A stretch of DNA of 64,000 nt from Telluria mixta (GCF_029223865.1 NZ_CP119520.1:1240001-1304000); one strand, 5' to 3'; counted from the stretch's first letter, positions 55,278 through 64,000 are shown. Numbers and translations are program-made. Notes: generated from the letters alone by a model not told the origin.

Positions 55278-56978
55278 ATGCAAAGAACCGCCATCGCCGC
55301 CTTGTGCGCCCTGCTCGCCGGCTGCGCCAGCCAGCCCGCGCTCACCCACTACACCGTCAACTCGGGCGCGCAACGCAGTGCCGCGCAGCAGGCGCTGTCG
55401 TTCGACCATGCCGACCTGAGCCTGCGCATCGACCCGGACAGCCGCAGCCTGCGCGGCGACGCGACGCTGACCTTCAGCACCAGCGTACCGCTGGACAGCA
55501 TCGAACTCGACCTGGACCGCAACCTGCCCATCGATGCCATCGCCGTCGATGGCCAGCCGCTCGCGGCCGGCCGGTGGCGCAATCCGGACGGCAAGCTGAC
55601 CATCGACCTGCCGCAGCGCCTGGCACCGGGCCGGCACATCAAGGTGCGCGTGACCTACCACGGCGAACCGCACGTGGCCAAGCGGGCGCCGTGGGACGGC
55701 GGCTTCGTGTGGGCGCGCACGCCGGACGGCAAGCCGTGGGTCGCGAGCGCCGTAGAAGGCGAAGGCTGCGACCTGTTCTGGCCCTGCATCGACCATCCGA
55801 TGGGCAAGCCGAAGGTCGTCGACGAACACATCACCGTGCCGGCGCCGCTCGTGGCCGCGGGCAATGGCGTGGCCACCGGCATGACGGAAGCGAACGGCTG
55901 GCGCACGTGGCACTGGCGCGCCAGACACCCCAGCACCTACGGCATCGCGATCAACGTGGCGCCGTACGAAGTCCTGTCCGGCGAATACCGCAGCCGCTAC
56001 GGCAACACGATCCCGCTGCGGTTCTGGCACCTGCCGCAGAACAAGGCGCACGCGCAAGACCTGTTTTCGGAATTCCCGAAGATGCTGGATTTCTTCGAAT
56101 CGACGATCGGGCCTTACCCGTTCGCCGACGAAAAGATGGGTGTCGTGGAAACGCCGCACAAAGGCATGGAACACCAGACCATCAATGCCTACGGCAACAA
56201 GTACGTCAAGACGCCGTACGGCTACGACGACCTGCTGCAGCACGAATTCGCCCACGAATGGTTCGGCAACCAGCTCACCAATGCCGACTGGGACGACATG
56301 TGGCTGCACGAGGGTCTCGGCTCCTACATGCAGCCCCTGTACATGCAATACCTGCATGGCGACCAGGAATATTTCGCCGCGCTGATGCAGCAGCGCGCGG
56401 GCATCCGCAACAAGGCGCCGCTCGTGTCCGGCAAACACAAGCGCGAGGAAGACGTCTACGACCTCAAGCGCGGCGGCCCCGGCGGTGATATCTACGTGAA
56501 AGGCTCGCTCGTGCTGCACACATTGCGCGGCCTGATCGGCAACGATGCCTTCTTCCGCGCCGTGCGCGAACTCGTGTACGGCACACCAGACCCACGTCCC
56601 GGCAATTTCTCGCCGCGGTATGCGACGACGCCGGACTTCATCGCCATCGCCCAGCGCGCGAGCGGACGCGATCTCGGCTGGTTCTTCCAGGTCTATATGT
56701 ACCAGGCCGCCCTGCCCGAGCTGGTGGCCACACGCCGCGGCGACACGCTGGACCTCGCGTGGAAGACGGCCGCCAACATGCCGTTCCCGATGCCGCTCGA
56801 CGTGCGCGTGGACGGCCGCATCGTGACGTTACCGATGGCGGACGGCCGCGGCAGCATCACGCTGCCGCCGCACGCGACCGTCACGCTCGATCCGCAGTCG
56901 AAGATCCTGCGCCGCGAGGAGCGCTTCGAAGCGTTCCAGCGCTACCAGGAACGGCAGCAGAAGCAGGCGAAGCCCTAG
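55278..56978 (+). CDS. M1-family zinc metallopeptidase lipoprotein
   Basis: A 566-residue aminopeptidase-like protein. The N-terminus has a signal peptide ending in the lipobox LLAGC. The M1 fold follows: a beta-sandwich domain, an exopeptidase site reading GMEHQTINAYG in place of GxMEN, and the zinc site LLQHEFAHEWFGNQLTNADW followed by the third ligand Glu in LHEGLGSY. The catalytic domain is complete, while the C-terminal helical domain of larger M1 enzymes is absent or short. It should cleave N-terminal residues from peptides in the periplasm or at the cell surface. It converges on the M16 peptidase gene. Confidence 0.92.
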   Translation: MQRTAIAALCALLAGCASQPALTHYTVNSGAQRSAAQQALSFDHADLSLRIDPDSRSLRGDATLTFSTSVPLDSIELDLDRNLPIDAIAVDGQPLAAGRWRNPDGKLTIDLPQRLAPGRHIKVRVTYHGEPHVAKRAPWDGGFVWARTPDGKPWVASAVEGEGCDLFWPCIDHPMGKPKVVDEHITVPAPLVAAGNGVATGMTEANGWRTWHWRARHPSTYGIAINVAPYEVLSGEYRSRYGNTIPLRFWHLPQNKAHAQDLFSEFPKMLDFFESTIGPYPFADEKMGVVETPHKGMEHQTINAYGNKYVKTPYGYDDLLQHEFAHEWFGNQLTNADWDDMWLHEGLGSYMQPLYMQYLHGDQEYFAALMQQRAGIRNKAPLVSGKHKREEDVYDLKRGGPGGDIYVKGSLVLHTLRGLIGNDAFFRAVRELVYGTPDPRPGNFSPRYATTPDFIAIAQRASGRDLGWFFQVYMYQAALPELVATRRGDTLDLAWKTAANMPFPMPLDVRVDGRIVTLPMADGRGSITLPPHATVTLDPQSKILRREERFEAFQRYQERQQKQAKP

Positions 56979-56984
56979 ACGCCC

Positions 56985-59744
56985 TTACTGCACCGTCTTG
57001 CCCTCGACGTCGATCCGGCGCACCTCGCCCAGGTTCAGCGCACGGATCGGCGCTTCGATCTTGCTCATGTCCCCGACGACGATCCACACGGGCTGCCGCG
57101 GCAGCACGACGCGCGCCGCCAGCGCGTTCAGTTGCGCGGGCGTGACGGCCAGCGCCGTCGCCGTGTACGTGTTGTAGTAATCCTCGGGCAGGCCGTATTG
57201 CAGGATCGTCGCGTAGGCATTGCTGAGCTGGCTGACCGTCTCGAACGAACCGGGCAGGCCCAGCGTCTCGTTTGCCTGCGCATCCTGCAGTTCGCGCGGC
57301 GTGACGGGGCGGGCGCTGCCCAGCTCGGCGTATTGGCGCGCCAGCTCGCGCAGCGCGTCGGCCGTTTTATCGGTCTGGACCGGTGAATCGCTGACCAGGA
57401 TGCGCTGCCCGCGCGCCGCGACGAGCGACGAGCCGACGCCATACGACCAGTGTTTATCCTCCCGCAGATCCATGTTCAGGCGCGAACTGAACGTGCCGCC
57501 GAACACATCGTTGAGCAGGTTCAGCGCAACGGCATCCGGCGTATTGCGCGGCGGCGCGAGCTGGGCGCCGACGATGTCGCTCTGCAGCGCGCCCGGACGG
57601 TCGATCAGGTAGATCGTCGTGCCGGCCGGCTGGTCGACTTTGGTGATCTCATGCGCGGGCAAGGTACCGGCCTTCCACGCGCCGAACGCGCGTTCCAGCA
57701 GGGGTGTCAGTTCGGCCAGGGTCGTGTCGCCGACGACGAGCAGGGTCGCGTTGTTCGGCTTGAACCACGTGCCGTGATAGCCCACGAGATCGGCACGCGT
57801 CATGCGAGAGACTGCGGCTTCCGTGCCGGTGCCCGTCAGCGGCAGGGAATACGGATGAGCGGCGCCGTACAGCAGCGGCGGCAACACGCGCAAGGCCATC
57901 AGGCGCGGCACCGTCTGCTCGCGCTGGATCGCGGCCAGCCGCGTCTTGCGCACGCGTTCGAAATCGGCCTGCGGGAAGGCCGGGCGCAGCGCGAGGTCGG
58001 CGTACAGCCCCAGCGCCTGCGCCAGGGTCGGTTTCAACACGTTCATGTTGACGAACGCGCCGTCCAGGTTGATCGAGGTACCGAACGATGCGCCCAGCGC
58101 TTCCAGCTCGCGGCTGATCTGCAGCGCGCTGCGCGACGTCGTACCTTCTTCGAGCATGCGCAGGGTGAGGCTCGCGAGGCCGGGCAACGCCTGCGAATCG
58201 GAGGCGAAGCCGCCACCGAGCATCAGCGACAGATTGATCACGGGCGCGCCGTGGCGTTCGGCCAGCACGACCTGCATGCCGTTGGACAGCGTCGTCTTCT
58301 GCATGGGCGGCAAGCTCAAGGTTTCCGGATGGCCTGCCGGTGGCCCCTTGCTGCGGTCCACCGTCGACGTTCCCGCAGCGAGCCCGGTCGGGAATGGATC
58401 GACTTCCAGCACATAGTCGCCGTCGGCCAGCCAGTCGAGCATGGCCTTGCGGACCGCGGCCGGCGTCGCGTCCTTGATGCGCTGCAGGTAGAGCTTGTAG
58501 CAGTCCGGATTGCCCGTGTACGTGGCGCAGCGCGCCAGCACGTCGCTCTTGCCGCCGAAGCCGCCCACGCGCTCGACGGCGCGCGCGTGCTGCGCGAGGA
58601 TCGTCGTCTGCGCGAGATGCAGCTCGGCGGCCGTCGGGCCGGACTTCATCAGCGCGCGCAATTCCTCGTCGGCCAATGTTTCCATGCGCGCGACGTCGGC
58701 CGCGGGCGCCCCCGGCTTCGCGGTCAGGTTGATGCCGAACTGGCCGGCGATTTCGTTCGAATCGTTACCGGTGCCGACCGACGTCGCCAGCTGCTCCTTC
58801 ACGACGAGACGCTGGTACAGGCGCGACGTCTTGCCGCCGCCCAGCACCTGTGCGGCGAGGTCGAGCAGCGGTTCTTCCGGCGTGTCGGCGCCGGGCACGT
58901 TCCACAGGCGGTAGATGCGGGCCTGCGGCACGCGGTCCTGGACCTGGCCCCGGTGCGTGCCGCTGCGCTTCGCGACCCATGCCTGCTGGTGCGCCTGCGG
59001 CGGGCCCGGAGGAATGTCGCCGTAGTATTTTTCGACCTTCTCGCGGGCCTGCTGCGGCGTGATGTCACCGGCCAGCACGAGCACGACGTTGTTCGGGCCG
59101 TAGTGGCCCTTGAACCAGTCGGTGACGTCCGTCATCGACGCGGCGTCGAGGTCGGCCATCGCCCCGATCACGGTCCACGAATACGGGTGATTGGCCGGCC
59201 ACGTGTTCTCCGTGACGATCTGCTCGACGATGCCGTACGGCTGGTTCTCGCGCTGGCGCTTCTCGTTCTGGACGACGCCCCGCTGCAGGTCGAGTTTTTT
59301 CTGATCGAGCACGTTCAGCAGGTGCCCCATGCGGTCGCTCTCGGCGAACAGCGCGTAGTCGAGCATGGACGTGGGCACGGTCTCGAAGTAATTCGTGCGG
59401 TCCTTGTTCGTCGTGCCGTTCAGGTCGGTGGCGCCGATGCCTTCCAGTGCCGACAGGAACGTCTTATTAAAATTGGCGCTGCCGGAAAACATCAAGTGCT
59501 CGAACAGGTGCGCGAAGCCCGTCTTGCCGGGCTTTTCGTTTTTCGAACCCACGTGATACCACGTGTTGACGGCCACGACGGGAGATTTGTGGTCTTCGTG
59601 CACGATCACCATCAGGCCGTTCTTCAGAACAAATTTCGTGTACGGAATATCGGGAATCGGGATGTCGATGCCGGCATCGCGCGCGGGCGCCGGCGCGGCC
59701 AGTGCACACATCAAGACGAACGACGAAACAAGAGCAAAGCGCAT
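56985..59744 (-). CDS. M16-family zinc metallopeptidase, two-domain
   Basis: A 919-residue exported pitrilysin-like peptidase. A signal peptide ends near ALAAPAPA. The first half has the inverted zinc motif H79-L-F-E82-H83 in GFAHLFEHLMFSGS and the distal Glu region near ENTWPANHPYSW. The second half keeps the fold (NLSLMLGGGFASDSQALPG) but lacks HxxEH, as usual for the inactive partner half that closes the chamber. It should degrade short peptides in the periplasm. ATG 59744 follows GGAG. It has no functional link to the M1 gene except their convergent, nearly abutting ends. Confidence 0.93.
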   Translation of the reverse strand: MRFALVSSFVLMCALAAPAPARDAGIDIPIPDIPYTKFVLKNGLMVIVHEDHKSPVVAVNTWYHVGSKNEKPGKTGFAHLFEHLMFSGSANFNKTFLSALEGIGATDLNGTTNKDRTNYFETVPTSMLDYALFAESDRMGHLLNVLDQKKLDLQRGVVQNEKRQRENQPYGIVEQIVTENTWPANHPYSWTVIGAMADLDAASMTDVTDWFKGHYGPNNVVLVLAGDITPQQAREKVEKYYGDIPPGPPQAHQQAWVAKRSGTHRGQVQDRVPQARIYRLWNVPGADTPEEPLLDLAAQVLGGGKTSRLYQRLVVKEQLATSVGTGNDSNEIAGQFGINLTAKPGAPAADVARMETLADEELRALMKSGPTAAELHLAQTTILAQHARAVERVGGFGGKSDVLARCATYTGNPDCYKLYLQRIKDATPAAVRKAMLDWLADGDYVLEVDPFPTGLAAGTSTVDRSKGPPAGHPETLSLPPMQKTTLSNGMQVVLAERHGAPVINLSLMLGGGFASDSQALPGLASLTLRMLEEGTTSRSALQISRELEALGASFGTSINLDGAFVNMNVLKPTLAQALGLYADLALRPAFPQADFERVRKTRLAAIQREQTVPRLMALRVLPPLLYGAAHPYSLPLTGTGTEAAVSRMTRADLVGYHGTWFKPNNATLLVVGDTTLAELTPLLERAFGAWKAGTLPAHEITKVDQPAGTTIYLIDRPGALQSDIVGAQLAPPRNTPDAVALNLLNDVFGGTFSSRLNMDLREDKHWSYGVGSSLVAARGQRILVSDSPVQTDKTADALRELARQYAELGSARPVTPRELQDAQANETLGLPGSFETVSQLSNAYATILQYGLPEDYYNTYTATALAVTPAQLNALAARVVLPRQPVWIVVGDMSKIEAPIRALNLGEVRRIDVEGKTVQ

Positions 59745-59901
59745 GCGGGTCTCCTGATGGGATGGACTGCCGCGCTCATTCTAAGCCAGGAAATGTTGCA
59801 GGGCTTGTCGGCCTGGACTGACAAGCAGTCCGGGCACGGTCCGCTGCAACAATCATGCATGGGGCGTATCATTGAGGCTGGCAATCAGCAAGGAGAAGCT
59901 C

Positions 59902-60465
59902 ATGAATCAGCGACGCTCTTTCCTCAAAAGTTCCGCCGTCCTCGCATCGGTGCTCGGTGCACCCGCCATCCGGACCAGCGCCAAGACCTTGCCGGACGCA
60001 CCCGTCACCCCTGTCGCGCCGAACGAGCGCATTGTGCGCCTGTACAACACGCACACGGGCGAAAGCCTGCGGACCATTTTCTGGGCCGAGGGCGAATTCA
60101 TCCCGGATGCCATGCAGGACATCAATAAACTGCTGCGCGACCACCGCAACAACAAGGTGTCGGCCATCGATCCGAAATTGCTCGTCTTGCTGGACCGCAT
60201 CAGCGCCCAGTACGGCAATCACCCGACCGTGCACGTGATCTCGGGTTATCGCTCGCCGGAAACGAACGAGATGCTGCACGAAAAGACGGGCGGCGTGGCC
60301 AAGCACAGCCTGCACATGGAAGGCAAGGCGATCGACGTGCGCATTCCCGGACAGGACCTGGCCAAGCTGCACAAGATCGCGATGGCGCAAAAGGCGGGCG
60401 GGGTCGGCTATTACCCGGACTCGCAGTTCGTGCACATGGACGTGGGCCGCGTGCGGTACTGGTAA
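59902..60465 (+). CDS. DUF882/YcbK-like Tat-exported peptidase-fold protein
   Basis: A 187-residue protein with a Tat signal peptide (NQRRSFLKSSAVLASVLG). The mature part carries VRLYNTHTGESLRTIFWAEG, GYRSPETNEMLHEKTGGVAKHS, LHMEGKAIDVRIPG and FVHMDVGRVRYW. The His and Asp residues in these segments match the zinc site of M15-like DUF882 proteins (E. coli YcbK/MepK), endopeptidases acting on peptidoglycan cross-links. ATG 59902 has AGGAGA in the right place. The following gene starts two bases after the stop. Confidence 0.9.
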   Translation: MNQRRSFLKSSAVLASVLGAPAIRTSAKTLPDAPVTPVAPNERIVRLYNTHTGESLRTIFWAEGEFIPDAMQDINKLLRDHRNNKVSAIDPKLLVLLDRISAQYGNHPTVHVISGYRSPETNEMLHEKTGGVAKHSLHMEGKAIDVRIPGQDLAKLHKIAMAQKAGGVGYYPDSQFVHMDVGRVRYW

Positions 60466-60467
60466 CC

Positions 60468-61274
60468 ATGCGCCGGGCCGTCGCGTGGATGTTATGGGCG
60501 CTGTTGGGTGCATCCGCGGCGACGGCGGCGCACGCGCAAACGGCGCCGTCGGATCAAGGTATTCAGACCGTCACGGTCACTTACACGCGCGACCCGGTCG
60601 ACAAGTCGTATAGAAAAATGATCCGCGGCATGGAGCGGTTCCAGCGCGAGCATGCGCTGGCGCCGCAGGCCACCTTGCGCTTCCGCCTGCTGCCCCGCTC
60701 GCCGACCGTGGACATGCACGGCATCACCTTGCGCGTGATCGGCGACCACATCGCCGTGCCGGTCCCCGTCGCGCCCGACAACAGTTTTACGCTGCCGCGC
60801 AACGAACAGGCGTTGCAGGAAGACGCCGCCGTCGTCGCCAACCGCAAAACGACGAGCATGACGTGGCGCGCGCAAGTCATGACGCCCGGGCTGCCGCCCG
60901 GCACGCGCCGGCTGGGCGACTTGCGCCTGGAGTGTCTCGTCGGCATGGAGGCCGGGCTCGTGTCGAACAGTTCGCCGCTGTTCGGCTGGATCTCGAACGC
61001 CCTCACCAGTCCCGAACAGGTGTGCAACAGCCCCGACGGCAATTTCCTCTTTTTTACGGAGCGTCCCGTGTTTGCCGTGACGCTGCGGGCGGGCGACCGC
61101 ACCGAGATCCTGCCGTTCCGCTTCCTGTATGCGGGTGGCGACCAGACGCGCGACATGCTGCCGTTCTGCGACTGCCAGGTGCTGCTCGACCGCACGTATT
61201 ACGCGCCGATCTGGGACCGCAGCTGGCCGGACGACACGCTCGTCAGCTTCGAGACCATGGATGACGCACCATGA
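60468..61274 (+). CDS. Exported protein of unknown function
   Basis: A 268-residue protein I do not recognise. A signal peptide (AWMLWALLGASAATAAHA) is clear. The mature part reads TVTVTYTRDPVDKSYRKMIRGMERFQREH and then alternates beta-like segments, for example LRFRLLPRSPTVDMHGITLRVIGD and VFAVTLRAGDRTEILPF. Cys residues late in the protein (FCDCQ) may form a disulfide. No catalytic motif or repeat is visible. It is coupled to the following lipoprotein gene by a 4-bp ATGA overlap and to the DUF882 gene by a two-base gap, so the three form one operon, probably for an envelope task. Confidence 0.75.
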   Translation: MRRAVAWMLWALLGASAATAAHAQTAPSDQGIQTVTVTYTRDPVDKSYRKMIRGMERFQREHALAPQATLRFRLLPRSPTVDMHGITLRVIGDHIAVPVPVAPDNSFTLPRNEQALQEDAAVVANRKTTSMTWRAQVMTPGLPPGTRRLGDLRLECLVGMEAGLVSNSSPLFGWISNALTSPEQVCNSPDGNFLFFTERPVFAVTLRAGDRTEILPFRFLYAGGDQTRDMLPFCDCQVLLDRTYYAPIWDRSWPDDTLVSFETMDDAP

Positions 61275-61582
61275 ACCTGCGCCCCATCCTGGTGATTGCT
61301 TTATTGCTGTCCGGCTGCGCCACACGCGCACCGGAACCCGGCACGAGCGTGGCCGAATCCCGCTTCGACCAGCTCGTCGTCCCCGGCCGCACGACGCGTG
61401 CCGAGCTGCTGGCCGCGTTCGGCCCCACGAAGACGGTCCAGTTCGATTCGGGGATGGAAACGTGGCTCTACACGGCGCCGGCAGCGGGTGGGCATACGGA
61501 ACTGGTGCTGCTGCTGGGCCCCGACGGCATCGTGCGCAAGCTGCGCAAACGGCCGCCTTATCCGACCGACTCCGCGCCCTGA
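61271..61582 (+). CDS. Small lipoprotein, SmpA/OmlA-like
   Basis: A 103-residue lipoprotein with a signal peptide ending in the lipobox LLLSGC. The mature part has VPGRTTRAELLAAFGPTKTVQFDSGMETWLYT and ends RKLRKRPPY, resembling the small SmpA/OmlA fold, in which a GxTxxEVxxxFGxP motif is followed by beta strands. The true BamE gene is normally elsewhere, so this is probably a paralogue. It overlaps the upstream unknown gene by 4 bp. Confidence 0.78.
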   Translation: MNLRPILVIALLLSGCATRAPEPGTSVAESRFDQLVVPGRTTRAELLAAFGPTKTVQFDSGMETWLYTAPAAGGHTELVLLLGPDGIVRKLRKRPPYPTDSAP

Positions 61583-61612
61583 CGGCGGCGTGGTTACCGT
61601 ACAGACTCGCTA

Positions 61613-61618
61613 TATAAT
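61613..61618 (+). promoter_or_regulatory. -10 box upstream of the GntR regulator
   Basis: A perfect TATAAT begins 18 bases before the TTG at 61631. There is no clear -35 box. If transcription begins about 61625, the mRNA would be nearly leaderless for the 61631 start and have a leader of about 24 bases for the TTG at 61649. Confidence 0.5.
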
Positions 61619-61630
61619 GGGCTGTCATCA

Positions 61631-62383
61631 TTGCGTTGCCCGGCCACCTTGAAAATCCAACTCCCACGTTCGTCGACCGTGCCGCTGTACACCCAGATCA
61701 AGGAAGCGATCCGCGCCAAGATCATTGACGGCACTTACGTCGGGCATCAACAACTGCCGTCGGAAAACGACATGATCGCCGCGTTCGGCGTCAGCCGCAT
61801 CACGGTGCGGCAGGCGGTCAGCGACTTGCAGAAGGAGGGCTTGCTGTTCAAGGTACACGGCAAAGGCACCTTCGTCGCCTTGCCCAATGTCTCCCAGGAG
61901 TTGACGCACCTGCAGGGTTTCGGCGAAGCGATGCACCGTCTCGGTCATGAGACCTTCTCGGATGTGTTTGGCCTGAAAACCGTCAAGGCGCCCGCCATCG
62001 CCCACGCCAAGCTGCAGATCGAAGACGGCAGCCCGGTAACGGAGGTCCGGCGCGTGCGCTATTTGAACAGGGAGCCGGTCTCGATCGACTACTCCTGGGT
62101 AAGGCATGACGTGGGTTCGCGTCTCACGGAGAAGAACCTGCGCGAGAAAGACCTGTTTTCCCTGCTCGAAAACGAGTTGCACCAGCGGCTCCATTCCGCC
62201 GACGTGGAAATCGATGCGACGTCCGCGACGAACGACGTCGCCGCCCGCCTGAAAGTCGCGCCGGGCTCGCCGATCCTGCGCATCGAGCGCCTGACGTATG
62301 CGCAGGGAGAAAAACCGCTCGTATTCGAATACCTGCATTACCGCGCCGAGACGTTCAAATACAAGATGAAGGTATTGCGCTAG
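61631..62383 (+). CDS. GntR/HutC-family transcriptional regulator
   Basis: A 250-residue regulator. The winged helix-turn-helix lies at about 15-80: PLYTQIKEAIRAKIIDG, LPSENDMIAAFGVSRITVRQAVSDLQKEG and GKGTFV are classic GntR motifs. The C-terminal domain is the UTRA (HutC-type) ligand-binding fold, including VTEVRRVRYLNREPVSIDYSWV and ending LVFEYLHYRAETFKYKMKV. TTG 61649 is an alternative start. It is followed after 206 bases by a flavoprotein operon facing the same way, with a candidate operator before it, so it probably represses that operon until a metabolite binds. The effector is unknown. Confidence 0.9.
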   Translation: MRCPATLKIQLPRSSTVPLYTQIKEAIRAKIIDGTYVGHQQLPSENDMIAAFGVSRITVRQAVSDLQKEGLLFKVHGKGTFVALPNVSQELTHLQGFGEAMHRLGHETFSDVFGLKTVKAPAIAHAKLQIEDGSPVTEVRRVRYLNREPVSIDYSWVRHDVGSRLTEKNLREKDLFSLLENELHQRLHSADVEIDATSATNDVAARLKVAPGSPILRIERLTYAQGEKPLVFEYLHYRAETFKYKMKVLR

Positions 62384-62527
62384 CAAGCCAGCCCTTTCGC
62401 CCTGTTTTGGCCGTCCACTCCCCACAACGGCCACCTGTCGCGCCGCCCGCGCACCGTTCCTGACCATTCTTCCCTTCCAGCCCCGCGAAACACGGGGAAT
62501 TCGACTGGCACACAATTTGCACAGCTT

Positions 62528-62545
62528 GTTATAACGAGTTATGAC
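62528..62545. promoter_or_regulatory. Candidate GntR operator before the flavoprotein gene
   Basis: A perfect eight-base palindrome GTTATAAC is followed ten bases on, one helical turn, by GTTATGAC. The GT...AC outline is that of GntR/HutC operators. It lies 45 bases before the flavoprotein ATG and could overlap the promoter. Confidence 0.5.
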
Positions 62546-62589
62546 GAGGTGCGCACGGTGCCGCAAGGCGAATTTAACGAAAGGGTGAC

Positions 62590-64000
62590 ATGAAAACCAT
62601 TGAACTGGAATACGACCTGGTGATCGTTGGCGGCGGCACGGGCGGGCCGATGGCCGCGGTGAAAGCCAAGGAAAAGAATCCGAAGTTGCGCGTGCTGGTG
62701 CTGGAAAAGGCGAACGTCAAGCGCAGCGGCGCCATCTCCATGGGCATGGACGGGTTGAACAATGCGGTCATTCCCGGTCATGCAACGCCGGAACAGTATA
62801 CGAAGGAGATCACGGTCGCGAACGACGGCATCGTCGACCAGAAAGGGGTGTACGCCTACGCGAGCAACAGCTACGCGATGATCGAGGAGCTCGATCGCTG
62901 GGGCGTCAAGTTCGAGAAGGACGAAACCGGCGACTACGCCGTGCGCAAGGTGCATCACCTCGGCAGCTACGTCCTGCCGATGCCGGAAGGGCACCACATG
63001 AAGAAGGTGCTGTACCGCCAGCTGAAGCGCCAGCGCGTCGACATCACCAACCGCGTGGTCGCCACGCGCCTGATCACGGGCGTGAACGGCGAGATCGCCG
63101 GCGTCATGGGCTTCGATTGCCGCACCGCCGACTTTTATGTGATCAAGGCGAAGGCCGTCGTGCTGTGCACCGGCGCGGCGGGCCGTCTCGGCCTGCCCGC
63201 ATCCGGCTATATGTTCGGCACGTACGAGAACCCGACCAACAGCGGCGAAGGTCACGTCATGGCCTATCACGCCGGCGCGGAACTGACGAACCTGGAATGC
63301 TTCCAGGTCAATCCGCTGATCAAGGATTACAACGGTCCCGCGTGTGCCTACGTCACCGGCCCGTTCGGCGGCTTTACCGCGAACTCCACCGGCGCGCGCT
63401 TCATCGAATGCGACTACTGGAGCGGCCAGATGATGCTGGAGTTCTACAACGAGCTGGAAGGCGGCCGCGGTCCCGTCTTCCTGAAGCTCGATCACCTGGC
63501 GGAAGAAACGATCGCGGAGATCGAGCACATCCTGCACACCAACGAACGCCCGAGCCGGGGCCGCTTCCACGAACGGCGCGGCAACGACTACCGCCAGAAG
63601 GCAATCGAGATGCACATCTCGGAAATCGGCTTTTGCAGTGGTCACAGCGCGTCCGGCATCTGGACCAACGAACATGGCGAGTGCTCCCTCCCCGGCCTGT
63701 ACGCGGCAGGCGATTGCGCCAGCATCCCGCACAACTACATGCTCGGCGCTTTCGTGTACGGCAAATTCTGCGGCGAGAACGCAGCGGACTACATCGCCGG
63801 CAAATCGGCGACTGTCATCAACACCGACATGGTGGAAGCGGAGCGCCAACGCATCATGGCGCCGCTGTCGCGCAGCGAAGGCCTGACACCGTTCCAGGTC
63901 GAGTACAAGACGCGCCGCATCGTGAACGATTACCTGCAACCGCCGAAGGTCACGCGCAAGATGGAAATCGCGCTCGAGCGCTTCGGCGAGATCAGGGACG
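62590..64000 (+). CDS. Fumarate reductase/APS-reductase-alpha-type flavoprotein, 3' end cut off
   Basis: The first 470 residues of an FAD enzyme, open to the window edge. The FAD-binding site is DLVIVGGGTGGPMAAVKAKE near the N-terminus; later segments SGAISMGMDGLNNAV, VLCTGAAGRLGLPASGYM, NPTNSGEGHVMAYHAGAEL and LPGLYAAGDCASIPHN are typical. The family includes fumarate reductases, succinate dehydrogenases and the alpha subunit of adenylylsulfate reductase; the SGAISMGMDGLNN segment points to the latter group. Partner genes (a ferredoxin subunit and perhaps a transporter) would lie beyond the window. The gene is preceded by a candidate GntR operator and a GntR gene. The substrate is not determined. 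Confidence 0.88.
   Translation, partial: MKTIELEYDLVIVGGGTGGPMAAVKAKEKNPKLRVLVLEKANVKRSGAISMGMDGLNNAVIPGHATPEQYTKEITVANDGIVDQKGVYAYASNSYAMIEELDRWGVKFEKDETGDYAVRKVHHLGSYVLPMPEGHHMKKVLYRQLKRQRVDITNRVVATRLITGVNGEIAGVMGFDCRTADFYVIKAKAVVLCTGAAGRLGLPASGYMFGTYENPTNSGEGHVMAYHAGAELTNLECFQVNPLIKDYNGPACAYVTGPFGGFTANSTGARFIECDYWSGQMMLEFYNELEGGRGPVFLKLDHLAEETIAEIEHILHTNERPSRGRFHERRGNDYRQKAIEMHISEIGFCSGHSASGIWTNEHGECSLPGLYAAGDCASIPHNYMLGAFVYGKFCGENAADYIAGKSATVINTDMVEAERQRIMAPLSRSEGLTPFQVEYKTRRIVNDYLQPPKVTRKMEIALERFGEIRD

Noticed and set aside
62517..62535. TTGCAC and TATAAC as a promoter pair for the flavoprotein gene
   Set aside because: The spacing is only seven bases, far from the usual 17; the second element fits better as part of an operator.

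Overview
The window is GC-rich, densely packed and reads as chromosome of a Betaproteobacterium, most likely a Massilia/Telluria-group member of the Oxalobacteraceae. This assignment is an inference from gene content and codon use (a second-copy-like IF-1 gene, a DUF2058 protein, a PHB-depolymerase-like esterase beside a ribbon-helix-helix regulator, tandem chemoreceptors). No rRNA, tRNA, insertion sequence, phage or CRISPR array was seen.

Region 1 (1-14650, all + strand) is a surface-glycan gene cluster whose genes overlap or nearly touch. It starts with the 3' end of a GT2 glycosyltransferase. A three-gene set for an N-acylated 3-amino-3,6-dideoxyhexose follows (ketoisomerase, aminotransferase, hexapeptide acyltransferase). 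Next come rfbF, rfbG and rfbH, which give a CDP-3,6-dideoxy-4-ketohexose precursor, and a YerE-like thiamine-diphosphate enzyme with a partner reductase. Unusually, an acetylating acetaldehyde dehydrogenase and a 4-hydroxy-2-oxovalerate aldolase, normally enzymes of aromatic degradation, are translationally linked to this set. I propose that they make a longer 2-oxo acid that the YerE-like enzyme attaches to C4 of the sugar, giving an erwiniose-type ten-carbon branched sugar. This is the most interesting system in the window. Another SDR, a second GT2 and an FkbH-type HAD protein end the cluster at a terminator.

Region 2 (14687-24721, - strand) encodes a type I secretion ABC transporter and membrane fusion protein, with their probable substrate upstream. 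The substrate is a 2124-residue protein made of about 220 eight-residue TTxQ units arranged in a 417-bp super-repeat, with a calcium-binding C-terminal domain of the kind seen in secreted RTX-like proteins.

Region 3 (25167-36782) is mixed: a lipocalin, an AraC-type regulator, a DUF2058 protein, an esterase with its RHH regulator, IF-1 with a structured leader, and a chitooligosaccharide-type locus (TonB receptor, GH20 hexosaminidase, AmpG-like permease). A DUF2905 protein and a host-attachment-family protein follow.

Region 4 (36784-44161) is sensory: two tandem methyl-accepting chemotaxis proteins, then a periplasmic binding protein paired with a PAS histidine kinase.

Region 5 (44265-62383) holds single housekeeping or accessory genes: UV endonuclease, aldo/keto reductase, bestrophin-like channel, CoA-transferase, sialate O-acetylesterase-like protein, a low-complexity secreted protein, a beta-lactamase-fold lipoprotein, an LLM oxidoreductase, an isochorismatase-fold protein, M1 and M16 peptidases, a DUF882 peptidase-like protein and small lipoproteins. 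Two copies of an interspersed palindromic repeat pair lie here.

The right edge (61631-64000) has a GntR/HutC regulator followed by a flavoprotein of the fumarate reductase/APS reductase alpha type that runs off the window.
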